A stretch of DNA of 18,839 nt from Candidatus Equimonas enterica (GCA_018066225.1 JAGHRU010000106.1:1-18839); one strand, 5' to 3'; positions 7,801 to 15,774 are shown, numbered from the stretch's first letter. Translations and numbers: made by a program. The notes: a model not told the origin generated them from the sequence alone.

Positions 7801-7820
7801 GATAGGCATAGATGACGCTG

Positions 7821-9446
7821 TTAGCGCACGACCTTGCGTACGCCGTCGCTCGTCTTGATGATGTTCACGCCCTGGGCGGGAGCCGCGATGCGCTGGCCAG
7901 CAGCGTTGAAGTACTGGACTGCGCCGTTGCCCTTGTCAAGGCTGGTGTGGGCGATGGCTTCGGGAGCAGGCTGACGCTCGCCGTTGGTGTAGAGGCGGAT
8001 GGCATAGCGGTCGTAGCAGTTACCCATGTCGCTGGGACCGTCGAGGCGGTCTTCCCAGCTGACAATCCAGTACTGACCGTCGATGAGCGGCGTGGAGAGC
8101 AGCGACACCTTATAGGTGTCCCAGTTGTCGAGCTTGATGTTCCACTCGCGGACACCGTCCTTGTTGTATTTGGCCGCACGATTTTCCTTCGGGCCAGTCA
8201 CGTTGTTGCCTTCGCCGAGTTGGTAGAATACGACGCAGCCGCCGTCTTCGGCACACTGCACTTGCACGTTGGCGACTTCGAGATCAAAGGAGAGGTCTTC
8301 CACGTTGATGCCTTCTGCGTCCCAGAGGAGCTCGCCGTTGTCGGCTATCTTCTGCACGCCAAGACCTTCATAATCCTGTGACTTCTGCGCGTAGAAGCGG
8401 TAGGCGACGAAGGATGTGCCCTCTTGGTCGTTATGAGCAATGCTGGCACCTGCGATGGAGATGCCGTCTTCGAGATAAGCCACGCGCACAGCGTCCATCT
8501 CGTTGGGGTAGGCGATGTTGCCCTCTGCATCGACGTGATTGACGTAGTTCTTCCACCAGCCGTCATATTCGCGGTCGTCGCGCCAGTTTACCAGCACGCC
8601 GCCCTTGACGTCAGGTATGGCATGGAAGTGGGTCCAAAGGGGTGTGGTGTCAAAGCCGCCGCGATAGATGCGGGTGCTCCACTTCTCGTTGCCATTCTCG
8701 TCTATGCGAGCCGTATAGACATACATGCTGGTGCCGAAGGTGTAGGCCAGGATAGCGTCGTTGTTGTCCGTCTCCACGAGGATGGGCCAGTTGTAGGCAG
8801 ACTTGCTGTCCTTCATGACCTTGTGCCACAGGGTATTGCCGTCCTTGTCGAGCTTTTCGAGTTCGATGTGTTGCAACTGCGTCTGATAGTCATAGACACA
8901 ATAGCAGAACACATAGCCACCGTCGGTGGTCTGTGCCATGTCGCAGGAGGCTGCTTCCTCCACGGTCATGCCCTCGTTGAGGTCGTGCTCCCAAATCTTG
9001 TTGCCGTCCTTGTCAAACTTATAGACGGTGAAGGAGAGGTCTTTGGAGTCTTCTGCGGAGTTGCGGCAGTCTTCCACGATGATGATGGGGTTGCCATCGC
9101 GGTCGATGTGCAAGGGGTCGCTGACTACCGTCCACGAGCGGTTGGGGGTGTAGCACACTTCGATCGCACCCTCTGCGCCTTGGTCGGTGGCGGTCTTCAT
9201 CACGCCGTCGGGGCCGCAGATGCTCAGAATGTAGCGCAGCGCGGTGCGTCCGGCCTCATCGAAGTTTCTGGGTACGATTTGCATGGTATAGACTGTGCCG
9301 TCAGGACTTGTGGCCTGGTAGTTGCCGTAGTCGGTGATGCCGGAGGGCGTGATGAGGACAGGCGATTCGTCCATGTTGGTAGGCCACTGTGCAGCAGCGG
9401 TGAGGGCTGCTCCGAAAAGGGCTGTGAGGAGTAAAAACTTTTTCAT
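7821..9446 (-). CDS. Secreted repeat protein, propeller-like, paralogue 2
   Basis: Secreted protein of 541 residues, unknown function. The signal peptide is 1-19 (cleavage before QWP). The mature part carries at least six spaced units of the form D-x-x-G-x-x-x-W or close variants: FDKDGNKIW (about 144-152), LDKDGNTLW (199-207), IDENGNEKW (248-256), VDAEGNIAY (305-313), IADNGELLW (367-375) and YNKDGVREW (427-435). The spacing of about 50-60 residues is what a beta-propeller would give. The C-terminal tail (about 510-541; YFNAAGQR...QGVNII...RKVVR) matches the short sorting-like tails of its neighbours. It is colinear with the adjacent 539-residue protein over its whole length (shared IYRGGFD..PLWTH, WRDDR, IVSWEDRLD), so the two arose by tandem duplication. 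Start: the single ATG directly before a canonical signal peptide. It follows the upstream gene by 32 bp, probably in the same operon. Confidence 0.82.
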   Translation of the reverse strand: MKKFLLLTALFGAALTAAAQWPTNMDESPVLITPSGITDYGNYQATSPDGTVYTMQIVPRNFDEAGRTALRYILSICGPDGVMKTATDQGAEGAIEVCYTPNRSWTVVSDPLHIDRDGNPIIIVEDCRNSAEDSKDLSFTVYKFDKDGNKIWEHDLNEGMTVEEAASCDMAQTTDGGYVFCYCVYDYQTQLQHIELEKLDKDGNTLWHKVMKDSKSAYNWPILVETDNNDAILAYTFGTSMYVYTARIDENGNEKWSTRIYRGGFDTTPLWTHFHAIPDVKGGVLVNWRDDREYDGWWKNYVNHVDAEGNIAYPNEMDAVRVAYLEDGISIAGASIAHNDQEGTSFVAYRFYAQKSQDYEGLGVQKIADNGELLWDAEGINVEDLSFDLEVANVQVQCAEDGGCVVFYQLGEGNNVTGPKENRAAKYNKDGVREWNIKLDNWDTYKVSLLSTPLIDGQYWIVSWEDRLDGPSDMGNCYDRYAIRLYTNGERQPAPEAIAHTSLDKGNGAVQYFNAAGQRIAAPAQGVNIIKTSDGVRKVVR

Positions 9447-9478
9447 AGGTATAGGTTTGTGATTGATTTAAGGATGAT

Positions 9479-11098
9479 TTAGTTGTTGTTGAACACCTTG
9501 CATACGCCTTGCGCCGTCTGGACGATGTTGATGCCTTTGACGGGGGCGGAGAGACGCTCGCCGGCGATGTTGTAGTAGGTGGCAGGCACGCCCTTGGGCA
9601 CGCTGACGGTGTTGATGGCCTCGGTAGGCTCGCCCATCGTGCCATCCACATTGAGACGGCAGGCGAAGCGGTCGTAAACGCCGTTGTTGTTGGAGGGGTT
9701 GTCGAGGCGGTCTTCCCACGAGATGATCCAGTGGTCGCCGTCAATCAGTTGCGAGGCGAAGAGATGTGCCTTGTAGGAAGTGGTGTTGCTCAAGATGATG
9801 TCCCATGTGACATGGCCGTCGTTATCGACCTTGGCAGCGTGCAGTTCGGCGTCGCTGAAAGAGGTGATGCCGTTGCGGAAGAAATAGAATACAATGCAGC
9901 CTTGGTCGGCTTCCTTGACGATGATGTTGCCCACGTTGTTGTTGTATTCAAAGGGTACGACTTCTTCGCCTTCTACATTCCACAGCAGTTCGCCTTGGTC
10001 GGTGACTTTCTGCACATTGATGCCGTGCCAAGATTGTGAGGCTTGGTCGGTGAGGCGATAGGCGGTGTAGGTGGCGTTGTCCTTGTCAGAGTGGTCGATG
10101 CTGACGTCGTAGGTGGAGATGCCGTCTTCGGGGTAGGCTATCTGTATGGCGTCCATGTCGTTGGGGTAAGCGATATTGCCTTCGCCGTCAATGAAGTTGA
10201 GGTAGCCCGAATACCAGCCGCAGTAACTGCGGTCGTCGCGCCATGCCACGAGGACACCGTCCTTGGGGCCTTTGGTGACGCGCAGGTGGGTCCAGAGCGG
10301 TATGCTGTCGAAGCCGCCGCGATAGAAACGGGTGCTCCACTTCACTTCGCCGTCTTGGTCGATGCGTACGGCGTAGAGGTGCTCGTTGGTGCCGCTGGCA
10401 TAGACCATGATAACCTCGTTGTTTTCGGCGGTGACGAGGTAGGGTTGCTGGTCAATGCCACTCGTGCTGGTGAGATGCTTCTGCCAGAGGCTGTTGCCGT
10501 CCTTGTCGAGTTTCTCGTAGAAGATAGAATTGTTGTTGTTGCTCTGGTAGTCCTGGAAGGCGCAGACGTAGCCGCCGTCGGTGGTCTCGGTCACGCTCAG
10601 ACGGACGGGCATCTGATAGGTCATGCCGTCCATGAGGTCGTGTTCCCATATCTTGTTGCCGTCCTTGTCGAGCTTGTAGAGGGTATAGCCGCGCCAATGG
10701 CTGTCCTCGGTGGTGTTGCGGCAGTCATTGACCACGACCAAGACGTTGTCGTTCTTGTCGATATACAGCAGGTCATTGACCACGACGGAGGAGCGGTTGC
10801 GGGTGGTGCAAACCTCAATGCCCGACTGGCGACCTTGGTCGGTGCTGGTCAGTACATTGCCGTTCTTGTCCACGATGTGCAGGCGATAGGACATGAGTAT
10901 GGCGCCACCTTCGTCGGTGCCGGGCACGAGTTTGAGCACATAGGTAGTGCCTTCGCTATTGACGCGCATGTCTCGGCTGTAATCGGTCTCGTCGAGAGAG
11001 GATACCAAGGGGAAGGGACCGTCGGCGGAGGAAGGCCACTGGGCGAAGCCTGCGAGGCTGCTGGTGAGCAGAGCAGCGAGGAGAAGTGTCTTTTTCAT
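9479..11098 (-). CDS. Secreted repeat protein, propeller-like, paralogue 1
   Basis: Secreted protein of 539 residues, unknown function, paralogous to the next gene downstream. The signal peptide is 1-19 (cleavage after GFA, before QWP). Repeats of the D-x-x-G-x-x-x-W type include LDKDGNKIW, LDKDGNSLW, IDQDGEVKW, VTDQGELLW and VDNDGHVTW, plus degenerate copies (VDKNGNVLT, IDGEGNIAY), suggesting a beta-propeller. The two paralogues share CRN..EDS, DKDGNKIWEHDL, TTDGGYV, RGGFD, ISWEDRLD and the tail pattern. The C-terminus (YYNIAGERLSAPVKGINIV...VCKVFNNN) is the sorting-like tail, but here it ends in NNN rather than a basic residue. It lies 24 bp after the Omp28-like gene, so co-transcription is likely. 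No catalytic motif is visible. The propeller fold is inferred from repeat spacing, not proven. Confidence 0.82.
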   Translation of the reverse strand: MKKTLLLAALLTSSLAGFAQWPSSADGPFPLVSSLDETDYSRDMRVNSEGTTYVLKLVPGTDEGGAILMSYRLHIVDKNGNVLTSTDQGRQSGIEVCTTRNRSSVVVNDLLYIDKNDNVLVVVNDCRNTTEDSHWRGYTLYKLDKDGNKIWEHDLMDGMTYQMPVRLSVTETTDGGYVCAFQDYQSNNNNSIFYEKLDKDGNSLWQKHLTSTSGIDQQPYLVTAENNEVIMVYASGTNEHLYAVRIDQDGEVKWSTRFYRGGFDSIPLWTHLRVTKGPKDGVLVAWRDDRSYCGWYSGYLNFIDGEGNIAYPNDMDAIQIAYPEDGISTYDVSIDHSDKDNATYTAYRLTDQASQSWHGINVQKVTDQGELLWNVEGEEVVPFEYNNNVGNIIVKEADQGCIVFYFFRNGITSFSDAELHAAKVDNDGHVTWDIILSNTTSYKAHLFASQLIDGDHWIISWEDRLDNPSNNNGVYDRFACRLNVDGTMGEPTEAINTVSVPKGVPATYYNIAGERLSAPVKGINIVQTAQGVCKVFNNN

Positions 11099-11122
11099 AG
11101 TGTTGTTGTCGGGGGTGGGGTG

Positions 11123-12727
11123 TTATTTAAGGATTTTGATGGTTTTGTCGGCAGAGCGAAGGATGTAGGGCTGTGTGTTTTTCTGGTTGTTGCCTATTCT
11201 TACGCCGTCGATGCCAAAGCGTTCAGCGGGCTTGAAGCCAGCCTTGCTGACAGGAGCAATGCCAGTGGGGTTGCTGGTGGTGAAGAAGGTGCGGCTACCG
11301 AAGTAGGAGATGCTCATCACTTGTGCCACGAGCGTGCCATCGCTGTCTTTGAGCGTATAGCGGCCGCTGGGCGAGGCGATACCGTCACCCCACTCGTCGG
11401 TCACCTCAAAGCAGTAGGTCTTACCCTCTTCGAGCTCGACGGTTTCGCTGACTTCGCTGATCTCGCCCTGCGGGAAGGGACCAAACTCCTTGACGATGTT
11501 GCCCTCGGTGTCGCGCAGGAGGAAGTGGTTTTCAGCGGCTTCCTTGTTGGTCTTGATGGCCACGCTGAGGGTGGGGTTGCAGGCGATGGGCTGTCCGAAG
11601 CTGCCCTTGATGCTCGAGGTGGTGACGTTTTGGCCGTTGAGGGCTTTGAGGGTGAGCGTCAGACTGTTGCTGTTGGTTATTTCGGGCGGGGTGAAAGGTA
11701 TGCTGATGTCCTTCTTCTCGCCGGGCAGGAGTTCGCCGTCCCACTCTACGGTGTAGTGCTGGCCGTTGTAATTGACATCAAACGTGGCGCTGGTGATGGT
11801 CACTGCGCTGCGGCTCTCGATGTTGGTCTCGATGAAGTTGAAAGCATAACTCTTGGTGACGGGAATGAGCGGGTCGGCGATGGTGGCCATCAAGGGCGCA
11901 TCGTAGTTCTCGTAGGTGGGTTTGCAGCCCGTGACCTGCTGCACTTCTTCCTTGCCGTTGGTGAGGTAGGCCACCAGATGCATGTCGGCGGGGATGAGGG
12001 GCACGTCGCGCACCTCGGTGGGGAGGTCGATGGTGTAGGTCTTGGTGAAGTATTCGCCGTCGGCGATGCCGGTGATGGCTTCGCCCCAGAGGCCATTGAC
12101 AAAGCCGCGCAGGATGTGCTGGTGCATATATTCTTCGCCTACGAGGCCGCCTTGCTGTGCGCCCATGATGTTGTCTTGGAGGTAAGCGATGGTCAGACGC
12201 GGGTTGTTGAGGCGGGAAGCGTCGTTGCAGTAGCCCTCCACGGTGACGGAGAGACGCTTGGTGCTGCCGTCGTAGGTGGCGGTCATGGCGAGATTGACAG
12301 GAGCGTCGATAGCCATCTGCTCCTTACACATCCTTACCCAGTAACTGCGGGTGACGACGAGGTTGTTGGGGTCGTCGGAGATGTGGGTGCGGTTGAGGAT
12401 ACCGCTGGGATAGCCCGAGATGCCGAAGTAGTTGTGTATCTGCTCGCCTTCATCGGTGCGCATGTCTATCTCGTCGCGTCCGGGCACGGCGTAACTGCCA
12501 GCGTGGATGGCCATCACATAGACGCTCTCGTGGTGATTGCGCACGATGTTGGCAGCAATCTTGTGGGCATCGGGGCAGTTGCCGCAGTGGATACCCGTGT
12601 AGTCTTCGAGCAAGACATTCTTTTTGGTTACTTCGGTACCGACGATGTGGTCATCAGCCACAGCGGGGGTAGCGGTGAAGCACAGGCTGCACAAGGCAGC
12701 GAGGGTCAAGGTGTAAAATTTTCGCAT
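11123..12727 (-). CDS. Omp28-related secreted protein with thioredoxin-like domain
   Basis: Exported protein of 534 residues. The signal peptide is about 1-24 (cleavage after AVA); there is no convincing lipobox. Residues about 30-200 resemble the Omp28/thioredoxin-like family of Bacteroidetes: LLEDYTGIHCGNCPDAHKIA carries a C-x-x-C pair (Cys48 and Cys51), and GISGYPSGILNR (about 102-113) provides the cis-proline region of a thioredoxin fold. The following part is beta-rich, with strands typical of Omp28 proteins (ITSATFDVNYNGQHYTVEW, SLTLTLKALNG), then LRDTEGNIVKEF and EVTDEWGDGIASPSGRYTL, a small domain common in secreted Bacteroidetes proteins. The tail (FGIDGVRIGN...ILRSADKTIKILK) is a divergent form of the neighbouring sorting-like tails. 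Probably the first gene of the secreted operon, with a promoter at 12796-12827. Thiol-redox activity is plausible but not shown; Omp28 was described as a P. gingivalis surface protein. Confidence 0.85.
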   Translation of the reverse strand: MRKFYTLTLAALCSLCFTATPAVADDHIVGTEVTKKNVLLEDYTGIHCGNCPDAHKIAANIVRNHHESVYVMAIHAGSYAVPGRDEIDMRTDEGEQIHNYFGISGYPSGILNRTHISDDPNNLVVTRSYWVRMCKEQMAIDAPVNLAMTATYDGSTKRLSVTVEGYCNDASRLNNPRLTIAYLQDNIMGAQQGGLVGEEYMHQHILRGFVNGLWGEAITGIADGEYFTKTYTIDLPTEVRDVPLIPADMHLVAYLTNGKEEVQQVTGCKPTYENYDAPLMATIADPLIPVTKSYAFNFIETNIESRSAVTITSATFDVNYNGQHYTVEWDGELLPGEKKDISIPFTPPEITNSNSLTLTLKALNGQNVTTSSIKGSFGQPIACNPTLSVAIKTNKEAAENHFLLRDTEGNIVKEFGPFPQGEISEVSETVELEEGKTYCFEVTDEWGDGIASPSGRYTLKDSDGTLVAQVMSISYFGSRTFFTTSNPTGIAPVSKAGFKPAERFGIDGVRIGNNQKNTQPYILRSADKTIKILK

Positions 12728-12795
12728 AGGTGTGTGGTGTTTTTCTTATGGTGCGTGAGGCGGAAGCGAAAATCCCTCTACGCGCACGCATTTAT

Positions 12796-12827
12796 TAAAT
12801 GTAGGTTATTTATTGCGCTATAACAAA
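12796..12827 (-). promoter_or_regulatory. Probable promoter of the secreted-protein operon
   Basis: On the minus strand TTTG (12827-12824), 20 bases, then TACATTTA (12803-12796), one base off the TAnnTTTG consensus. Predicted start near 12789 gives a leader of about 62 nt before the ATG at 12727. A second, weaker candidate lies upstream: TTTG 12990-12987, 18 bases, TACATTTA 12968-12961. Confidence 0.55.
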
Positions 12828-13466
12828 ATGTCACTTTTGGAATGGCAAGTTTACGAAATTCCCCGCAGAAAACCATACATAATCCCTGTTTTTCGTGAAG
12901 ATTTAACGTTTTACCCCTTATTCTGCTACCTCTACATAGCAACACGAGGCTAACAAAATGTAAATGTATCGCTTTTACGGTTTGCTCAAAAGCCCATTAA
13001 ACGGCGGCGTTTCATTGGTCATTTTGTCGGTGGTAAGGGAAGCGCGCGTGTGTAAAATAAGGACGTCGAAAAACTGTCTTTTAGCGCGAGAAATAGGCGC
13101 GAGGGCAGACGAAATGGCCGATATGCCGCGTGAGATTTGACGCAAAGGGCAGGGGAGCGACACGAAGAGGGCAGAGCGTGTGCACGCGCTGCCCACGCAG
13201 GACGACCGCGCTGGGCACCTTGGTATGTACGGTCTGGGCAGAGGGTGCAGGCTGTTTGGGACGGACTTTCACGGCGAAAAGGCGCAAAGTGCACCCTGTC
13301 AGCGCATTAGCCTGTCGCTGCGAGAAGCGCACGGATGCGGCCGAGGTGAGCGCGGCGGCGAAGTGTGGCCTTCTCACGGCTTTCGCGCGGTGGTCTCGGT
13401 TGGTCAAAATGTCGGTTTTTGAGATATGTATTTAGGGGCGACGACAAATAAAATGCCCTCGGGGCG
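12828..13466. other. Long intergenic region without a convincing gene
   Basis: Between the secreted operon promoter and the radical SAM promoter. The left part (to about 13080) is A/T-rich; the right part (about 13090-13420) is markedly GC-rich, with several overlapping short open frames on both strands (up to 108 codons). None has a signal, motif, start context or codon pattern that supports coding. A hairpin is present: GGGCAGAGCGTG (13169-13180) pairs with CACGCGCTGCCC (13183-13194) with one mismatch, without a T run. I see no RNase P, tmRNA or SRP RNA signature. It could be a decayed gene, an unrecognised structured RNA or simply spacer. Confidence 0.5.
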
Positions 13467-13497
13467 TTGTCGCTCTCAAAAAGTATTGCTAATTTTG
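13467..13497 (+). promoter_or_regulatory. Bacteroidetes-type promoter for the radical SAM-tilS pair
   Basis: TTG (13467-13469), 20 bases, then TAATTTTG (13490-13497) followed by C. Predicted start near 13504 leaves a leader of about 18 nt before the ATG at 13522. The -33 box overlaps an interrupted palindrome: CGACAA (13442-13447) with TTGTCG (13467-13472), enclosing GCCC (13455-13458) and GGGC (13462-13465). Its core is nearly identical to that of the ompA promoter. Confidence 0.75.
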
Positions 13498-13521
13498 CAG
13501 CGTTATCCCAATCTTGCCATC

Positions 13522-14295
13522 ATGACTATTATATATCCATCCCCTATCTTTGGCCCTGTGCACAGCCGCCGTCTCGGCGTCTCGCTGGGCATCAACCTCA
13601 TGCCGTCCGACGGCAAACTGTGCAGTTTCGACTGCATCTACTGTGAGTGCGGGCTCAACGCAGAGCGTCGGCCTGCGCTCCCGCGACCCACGCGCGAGCA
13701 GGTGCGCGACGCCTTGGAGGCCACGTTGCAGCGTATGCAGGCCGAGGGCACTGCGCCCGATGTGCTGACTTTCGCGGGCAACGGCGAGCCGACCTGTCAC
13801 CACGACTTCCCTGCCATCATCGACGACACCATCGCCTTGCGCGACCGCTACTTCCCCCATGCGAAAGTCAGCGTGCTGAGCAATGCCACGATGTGCCATC
13901 AGGAGCGTGTGCGTGAGGCTCTCCTGCGCGTCGATAACAACATACAGAAACTCGACACTGTCGATGCGGCCTACATCGCGCGCCTCGATCGCCCCGTCGG
14001 CCACTACGATGTGGAGCGCGTCATCGAGAGCCTCTGCGCCTTCCGAGGCCGGGTCATCATACAGACCATGTTTCTCACGGGCTCTCACGACGGACACGAT
14101 GTCGATAATACGGGCGAGGCCTACGTCGCGCCTTGGCTTCAAGCCTTGCAGCGCATCCAGCCCGAGAGCGTGATGATCTACACCGTGGCGCGCGAGACCC
14201 CCATTACGACCCTTGCCAAAGCCGCACCAGCCGTCCTCGATGCCATCGCCGAGCGCGTGAAGGCATTAGGCATGCCGTGCAGCGTGTCCTATTAG
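13522..14295 (+). CDS. Radical SAM protein (COG0731-like)
   Basis: A 4Fe-4S/S-adenosylmethionine radical enzyme of 257 residues. The N-terminal IFGPVHSRRLGVSLGINLMP and the cluster motif CSFDCIYC (Cys34, Cys38, Cys41; C-x3-C-x2-C) are typical of the COG0731 group, related in sequence to wyosine-forming (TYW1-type) radical SAM proteins. GNGEPT (86-91) is the SAM-binding GGE-like motif, and VLSNATM and KLDTVD follow as in the family. The substrate of the bacterial members is not established, so I give no symbol. An upstream in-frame ATG at 13426 exists, but the promoter lies inside that extension, so MTIIYPSP at 13522 is the real start. The last codons are 13 bp from tilS, indicating one transcript and, weakly, a link to tRNA or translation. 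Confidence 0.88.
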   Translation: MTIIYPSPIFGPVHSRRLGVSLGINLMPSDGKLCSFDCIYCECGLNAERRPALPRPTREQVRDALEATLQRMQAEGTAPDVLTFAGNGEPTCHHDFPAIIDDTIALRDRYFPHAKVSVLSNATMCHQERVREALLRVDNNIQKLDTVDAAYIARLDRPVGHYDVERVIESLCAFRGRVIIQTMFLTGSHDGHDVDNTGEAYVAPWLQALQRIQPESVMIYTVARETPITTLAKAAPAVLDAIAERVKALGMPCSVSY

Positions 14296-14308
14296 TCTTT
14301 GTCCTGTC

Positions 14309-15748
14309 ATGCCTGCCGCTTCACGTCCTGCGCCCTTTGCTTTGCCCCTGCCGCTGCCCCCACGCGCCAAGCGGTGGGACGAGGTGGCGTGTCTCGTGGC
14401 CGTCAGTGGCGGACTCGACTCGGTATGTCTGCTCCATGCGCTGCGCTCTGCTGGCGCGCGCGTCGTGGCCTTGCACTGCAACTTTCACCTGCGCGGCAGC
14501 GCGAGTGACGGCGACGAAGCCTTCGTGCGGCAGTTGTGCCGCGACTGGGACGTGCCTTTGCGGGTCATGGGATTTGACACCGTGGCCGAAGCCCTTGCGG
14601 GCGAGAGCATAGAGATGACGGCACGCCGTCTGCGCTACGACTGGTTTGCTGCCGAAGCCGCCGCCTTGGCGCGCGATGGCGAAGCCCTCAGCGTCGCCGT
14701 GGCGCACCATGCTGACGACAATGCCGAGACCGTGCTGCTCCACTTGCTGCGTGGCACAGGACTCCACGGCCTTACGGGCATGCGCACGCTGCATACCTAT
14801 GTCAGCAGCGCAGGACAGGCTGTCGTCGTCTGGCGGCCGCTGCTTGCGTTGCCGCGACGCACGCTTCAAGCCTATGCCGCTGCCCATGGCCTTGCGTGGC
14901 GCACCGATGCCTCCAACGCCGATACGGCCTATCGCCGCAATGCCATTCGCCATGCCCTCTTGCCCGTGATGCGTCAGCATTTTCCTGCCACCGACCAGAG
15001 CCTCGCACGCCTCGTGGATAATATGCAGTCGGCCGAGGCTCTCGTGACGCTCGCTATGCGCGAGATGTGTCGCAGCGTGGTCAGCGAGGTGGGGCTGTCA
15101 GCGGCTGTGCGCGCTACGCTTTCGCCCGCTACGCTGCCGCAGCCCGACCTGCGCATCGCTGCCGCCGCCCTTGCTGCGTATAGCCCCGCCGAGCAGCGTG
15201 CTTTTCTCGCGGAGTTGCTGCGCCCCTATGGTGGCAATGACGACCTCTGCCGACGCCTGCTTTCTGCGCGCCAAGGGGCTTGCTTCCCGTTGGGCGACCG
15301 CTTGCTGTGCGTCGCTCGTGGCGGCTTCCATCTCGGCCTCTGCCCTGCTGCAGGGCGCGCCGCCGTGTCGCTGCGTCTGGGCACGCAGCCTGTGGGGCAG
15401 AGTGTGCTGCACATCGCGTCCCTCACGATGGCGCAGGCACCCGATGTTAGGAGCCTGCCTCCTGACGCTGCCCTCATCGATGTGGCGGCAGTAGATGTAC
15501 CGACGCTCTGCCTGCGTCCTGTGGCCGAGGGCGACCGCTTCGCCCCCTACGGCATGCCGCGTGGCACGCGCCTCGTGAGCGACATCCTTACGGCGCGCCG
15601 CCGTTCGCGTCTCGACAAGACCCGCGCGCTCTGCGTGGCCGACGCACACGGCATCTTGTGGCTCGTGGGAGAGACTGTGGCGCAACGCGCTGCCCTTACC
15701 GCGCAGACCGAGCGCGTACTCCAACTGACCTTTTCGGCCGAAAAATGA
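14309..15748 (+). CDS. tilS: tRNA(Ile)-lysidine synthase TilS
   Basis: TilS adds lysine to C34 of the tRNA-Ile that reads AUA codons, using ATP. It changes both the amino-acid identity and the codon specificity of this tRNA and is generally essential. The 479 residues carry the PP-loop SGGLDS (33-38), RLRYDWF (107-113), HHADDNAET (133-141; Asn where many homologues have Gln), RGTGLHGLTGM, WRPLL, and DASNADTAYRRNAIRHALLP (200-219). The C-terminal TilS_C-like part has LRPVAEGDRFAPYGM and SDILTARRRSRLDK. The first 20 residues are Ala/Pro-rich and look species-specific; no better in-frame start is seen. It is second in a two-gene operon and ends in a clear terminator. Identification is secure. 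Confidence 0.95.
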   Translation: MPAASRPAPFALPLPLPPRAKRWDEVACLVAVSGGLDSVCLLHALRSAGARVVALHCNFHLRGSASDGDEAFVRQLCRDWDVPLRVMGFDTVAEALAGESIEMTARRLRYDWFAAEAAALARDGEALSVAVAHHADDNAETVLLHLLRGTGLHGLTGMRTLHTYVSSAGQAVVVWRPLLALPRRTLQAYAAAHGLAWRTDASNADTAYRRNAIRHALLPVMRQHFPATDQSLARLVDNMQSAEALVTLAMREMCRSVVSEVGLSAAVRATLSPATLPQPDLRIAAAALAAYSPAEQRAFLAELLRPYGGNDDLCRRLLSARQGACFPLGDRLLCVARGGFHLGLCPAAGRAAVSLRLGTQPVGQSVLHIASLTMAQAPDVRSLPPDAALIDVAAVDVPTLCLRPVAEGDRFAPYGMPRGTRLVSDILTARRRSRLDKTRALCVADAHGILWLVGETVAQRAALTAQTERVLQLTFSAEK

Positions 15749-15774
15749 AAGGCTGATGTGCCAAAATGGGTAAG

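Noticed and set aside
4705..7815. 1036-codon open frame on the plus strand
   Set aside because: It is exactly in codon register with the minus-strand adhesin gene and exists only because that gene lacks TTA, CTA and TCA. The translation has low complexity in Val, Gly and Ala with no domain, while the minus-strand product has a signal peptide and recognisable domains.
10043..12823. 926-codon open frame on the plus strand
   Set aside because: It spans two minus-strand genes and their spacer in codon register, has no motif, and is explained by codon bias.
13169..13194. Rho-independent terminator
   Set aside because: The hairpin has no T run on either strand and does not follow a gene.
12975..13435. 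Several small overlapping frames (73 to 108 codons) on both strands
   Set aside because: They overlap one another, are Arg/Ala/Pro/Ser-rich as random GC-rich frames are, and lack motifs or a plausible start context.
13426..13521. N-terminal extension of the radical SAM protein
   Set aside because: The consensus promoter at 13467-13497 lies inside it, and the conserved family sequence begins at 13522.
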